Shown: positions 61,036 through 64,000 of the stretch, in pieces
How the letters are laid out: every line of letters starts with the position of its first letter
How positions within the stretch are numbered: position 1 is the first letter of the stretch
Assembly: GCA_965153455.1 (NCBI GenBank)
Contig: OZ234494.1
Coordinates: forward strand, 20,274,001-20,338,000
DNA length: 64,000 bases
Source: Sphagnum compactum
Lineage: Eukaryota > Bryophyta > Sphagnopsida > Sphagnales
Direction: 5' to 3'
Translations under genes and position numbers: made by a program
Notes under the pieces: model-generated
Databases searched by the model: none
What the model was told of the DNA's origin: nothing
Seen by the model: only the letters and a program-made list of their open reading frames with translations

Positions 61036-62880
61036 TGATGCGATACATAATACTTAATCAAATTATCAAAACACATGTCAAAATAAATTTTTTAATAAAA
61101 AAATGCATAGGAAAAATATTTAGGAAAATAGTGCATCTTTAGTTTTTTTAGTCCACTAATTATTTCATTCATTTCTTTTCAAATTATGCACACATAATGA
61201 GATGGACATCACTTGTTGTGTAACACTTTAAATGAGTGCAAACCATAATGAAGGAGAAGAAAATATATACATGCCCAAAATTTAAAAAATCATAACAAAA
61301 TATGCTTCATAAAAAATCACAATCTACATGATAAAAACAAAATTTTAATGTCTTTAATTATACAATCAACCTTCAATCTTATTTTGTGTTCAAAACACAT
61401 TTTCATTGGATCATTGCCAATGTCATAACACACATTCACATTTGCTTCACACATAATATTTAAATAATTGCAAGAAATCACACCTTATCATCTTTGAATA
61501 AAAAAAGAAGTAAAAATAAATTTTAATATCATGCAGAATTATTGTAATAATTCCATCATGGTTGTTTTCACATACTAAATTCAAAAGATTTTTTTCATTC
61601 TCACCTTTTGCATTGGCATACTCCTTTGTTAACAATCTTTTTAAAAATGTCAACGTATTGACATGAAGCTTCATTATACAACACATGTTCATATGTCAAT
61701 GACATGACATGTTGAAATAATATTAATATAAATAAATTTTGACCAGAAGGTAATAATGATATAGTGCAATGTGTATAATGCAATAAATGCTCATTTGCAC
61801 CAAGATTAAAAGCATTAAAAAAAATAAAAAAATTCAATGCAAGAAATAATTTTCAAATGTTCTTGAAACAAAAGGCACTATTTTAATCCTATATAACATT
61901 GAGTTCGAATAACATTGCAATGCAACTTGAATTGAATTTAAATTGAATTCAAATCAAATACTCTGAATGGAATTTGAATTCAACAATTGGATTAAGATTC
62001 AATTGAATTGAATTCAAATTCCACCAAAAAGAAATGAGATGCAAATTGATTGAAAATCTTCCCATGAATATGGTGTTGAATTGTTTTTAACAAAAAAAAC
62101 AAAAGTCCAAAGAAAACAGCTGTCCACGCCTCTTCATTTGAGAATACATTAAACAAATTCCGATTTGGCATTGTTCAACCTACAACAAGAATTTATGAAA
62201 CCTCAAATTATCCTACCTAAATCAGCTCTGATGAATCATTGTCACTGGAATTATTTTCAAGTTTGTTAAATTTTTTGAAAAATAATTACTCAAAGAGCTC
62301 AAAATCGTTACAATTGAACTGTGTCTTATTTGAGATCTGGGCCTAGGCATAGATTCCGAAGTGCTCAACACACACATGGTCTAGACACAAAGAGATTGTT
62401 GTATTACTTTTAAGGAATTTGTGTCTTAGACTTGTTAATAATATTATTGTTTATGCCAAAATTTTCAGAAATTCAAACATCCAGTGTTGAACCTTTAAAA
62501 TTCTAAATATATTGATTATTCGACACGCACTTGCCAAATCCATTCAAAGATGATGAAAACTGGCCCACCAAAGAATCTAGCAACAATTCATGTTAACCAT
62601 CACACTGGCCAGGCAGCCTAGAAGTCATATTGTATTCTGAGTCAAGTAAATTCCAGCTTGCTACTAAGTACCTACTCCGTACCTGGGAAGTGACCAGTGT
62701 GCCTGGATTATAAGCTGATCACTCTGTGTGACAATCCTCACAGGATTCTCAGACATTACATGTCTGCCATGAAATTAGATTGAACAACATTTGGATCATG
62801 GAGTGTGTTGAATGAGGAAGCAAAATGCAGGGCCGGCCTTTCAAGATAAATTAAGCCAAGACTTTCTTCTAACAGAAATA
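61036..62880. other. Gene-free AT-rich stretch
   Basis: GAATTCAAATT / AATTGAATTC words recur near 61,925-62,020. From about 62,500 base composition becomes more balanced, approaching the possible short transcript near 62.9 kb. Confidence 0.5.
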
Positions 62881-62889
62881 ATAAAATTG

Positions 62890-62897
62890 TATAAATA
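62890..62897 (+). promoter_or_regulatory. TATA-box-like TATAAATA
   Basis: A consensus plant TATA element 46 bases before the first ATG of the short open frame at 62,943. In AT-rich DNA such matches arise by chance, so it counts only together with that frame. Confidence 0.25.
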
Positions 62898-62942
62898 ATA
62901 TGCTGCAGTTCTCCTTGTCATTTGACATGCTGCAAAAAAAAC

Positions 62943-63065
62943 ATGGATTATGATTCATTCATGGCTAAAGTGGCCACAGATAAACTGATGAGGAAGCTTC
63001 GCATGTTGCACACAAGGAAGGACTCACAAGTTCTTCTTCTTAATGTGTGGCCCGCAGCTCGATAG
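62943..63065 (+). CDS. Unrecognised 40-residue open frame downstream of a TATA-like box
   Basis: It begins MDYDSFMAKVATDKLMRKLR and is basic in its middle (RKLRMLHTRKD). It lies in a patch with more balanced base composition. No family is recognised. It could be a short peptide gene, a first exon leading to sequence not recognised, or chance. Confidence 0.18.
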   Translation: MDYDSFMAKVATDKLMRKLRMLHTRKDSQVLLLNVWPAAR

Positions 63066-63719
63066 ATCTGATCTTGAAGCTGATAACTGCATTGGGAGAC
63101 TAATGGAATATGGAATTGTTTGAGGTGCTAAGTTAGATTATTATCTAGTGCATGCAACCTGTGTTGTTGATGGTGTTCATTACATGTGCTCCAGCTAATA
63201 TTGGCTACTATTGCTTAGAGCATCTCCACCACTTTGTTTTTTTCCTGGCAAATTTCACTCCAATTTGTCACTTATGCTCTGACATGAGGATTAGTAGGAT
63301 ACCATGTTGTATCCCATCACAATGGAAGGTTGGCCAGAGTTTTACTGTTTAGGCAGTTTTGTTTTTGTTAGTTTTTTACTGTTTTCATGGTTTTTTCAAA
63401 ACTGGTTGCCATTAAACCAAAACCATTTCTGGGATCACTGTCACTCATGCTAAATCTCTTGTGGAATAATTGCCTCCCCCATGTTACATCGCAAAAATGA
63501 AAAAAAATTAAAATTAAAATACAACCACATTTCAATTTAGTGTTGACCAATCAGATGGAACGAACCAAAGTCATTTAAACATTATTATGCTTTTCCAAAG
63601 CATTGAAATTGTGTGCATATTTCAAGGCCAAAACAATTTTCAGGGATTTTGCAAATTTGTTGTTTTATTTCATCCAAAATTTCCAGTTCAAAACATTTTA
63701 CAACTACCACCACTATGGC

Positions 63720-64000
63720 CATGTTTAGACATTGTAATTGGTTTAGGCGATTTTTAGCCAAAGAAAAAAGCGAAAATGATTTTGTATGAAGCTATTTCAT
63801 AGTGCAAAATCATGACTTACACATTCTTATAGGGTGGGACGGTGTCTGAAGAAATTATGAAAAATGTGGGCTCGCTCGCAGTGTTTTATTTACTGGCGAA
63901 ATTTCGCCAAAAAGAAAAAGAAAGAAATAAATAAAGGATTAACAAGAATAGTGATTTCTGAGGATTTTAGTCGTCAGAAGTGAAATTTTATTTTATTTTA
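63720..64000. repeat. Possible GCCAAA...TTTCGCC family member with a 16-bp palindrome
   Basis: TTTTTAGCCAAAG near 63,750 and a perfect palindrome TGGCGAAATTTCGCCA (63894-63909) followed by an AAAAAGAAAAAG tract recall the ends of the repeats at 11.8 and 12.4 kb. It runs to the window edge. Confidence 0.5.

Noticed and set aside
1-64000. CRISPR arrays, operons, phage or bacterial defence systems
   Set aside because: All supported genes are spliced eukaryotic genes; none of the tandem arrays has constant repeats with variable unique spacers.

Overview
The window looks like nuclear DNA from a land plant. The genes have many short GT-AG introns. The proteins are plant types: a FEI-clade receptor kinase, a cytosolic isoleucyl-tRNA synthetase with the plant Lys-rich insert, and a metallothionein-like protein. 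The space between genes is long and AT-rich. Short introns, low gene density and hAT-type transposase remains would suit a seed-free plant such as a moss, hornwort or lycophyte. That last step is inference; the sequence alone does not name the species.

Layout: 1-5 kb, a complete 13-exon LRR receptor kinase (FEI1/FEI2-like). 5-12.7 kb, intergenic, with a decayed hAT-like transposase on the minus strand and two copies of a dispersed repeat around a GC-rich minisatellite. 12.8-14.4 kb, a five-exon gene for a small secreted Cys-containing protein that resembles the DUF4787 group. 15.6-24.9 kb, a complete 27-exon cytosolic isoleucyl-tRNA synthetase with telo-box motifs just upstream. 25-54 kb, about 29 kb with no gene I can support, holding decayed transposon pieces, tandem duplications, minisatellites and homopolymer runs. 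54.2-55.3 kb, a two-exon metallothionein-like gene on the minus strand. 55.4-64 kb, very AT-rich DNA with few features.

The three large plus-strand genes share no pathway: cell-wall signalling, a secreted protein of unknown role, and translation. They are independent neighbours. All exon joins given for the kinase and the synthetase were checked by hand to keep frame, and both read without a stop (633 and 1200 residues).

The repeat landscape is the most unusual part. It includes a non-autonomous transposon (about 275 bp) present twice in opposite orientation 24 kb apart, one copy with a clean 4-bp target duplication. A 1.9-kb island holds a degenerate 13-bp minisatellite flanked by TAGG tracts. 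There are also a seven-copy array of about 60 bp, a GC-rich array of about 53 bp whose units can fold as hairpins, a 33-bp array beside a run of 16 G, and a short AGAACC family seen at several sites. I found no prokaryotic-style system, no CRISPR array, no rRNA gene and no intact LTR retrotransposon.
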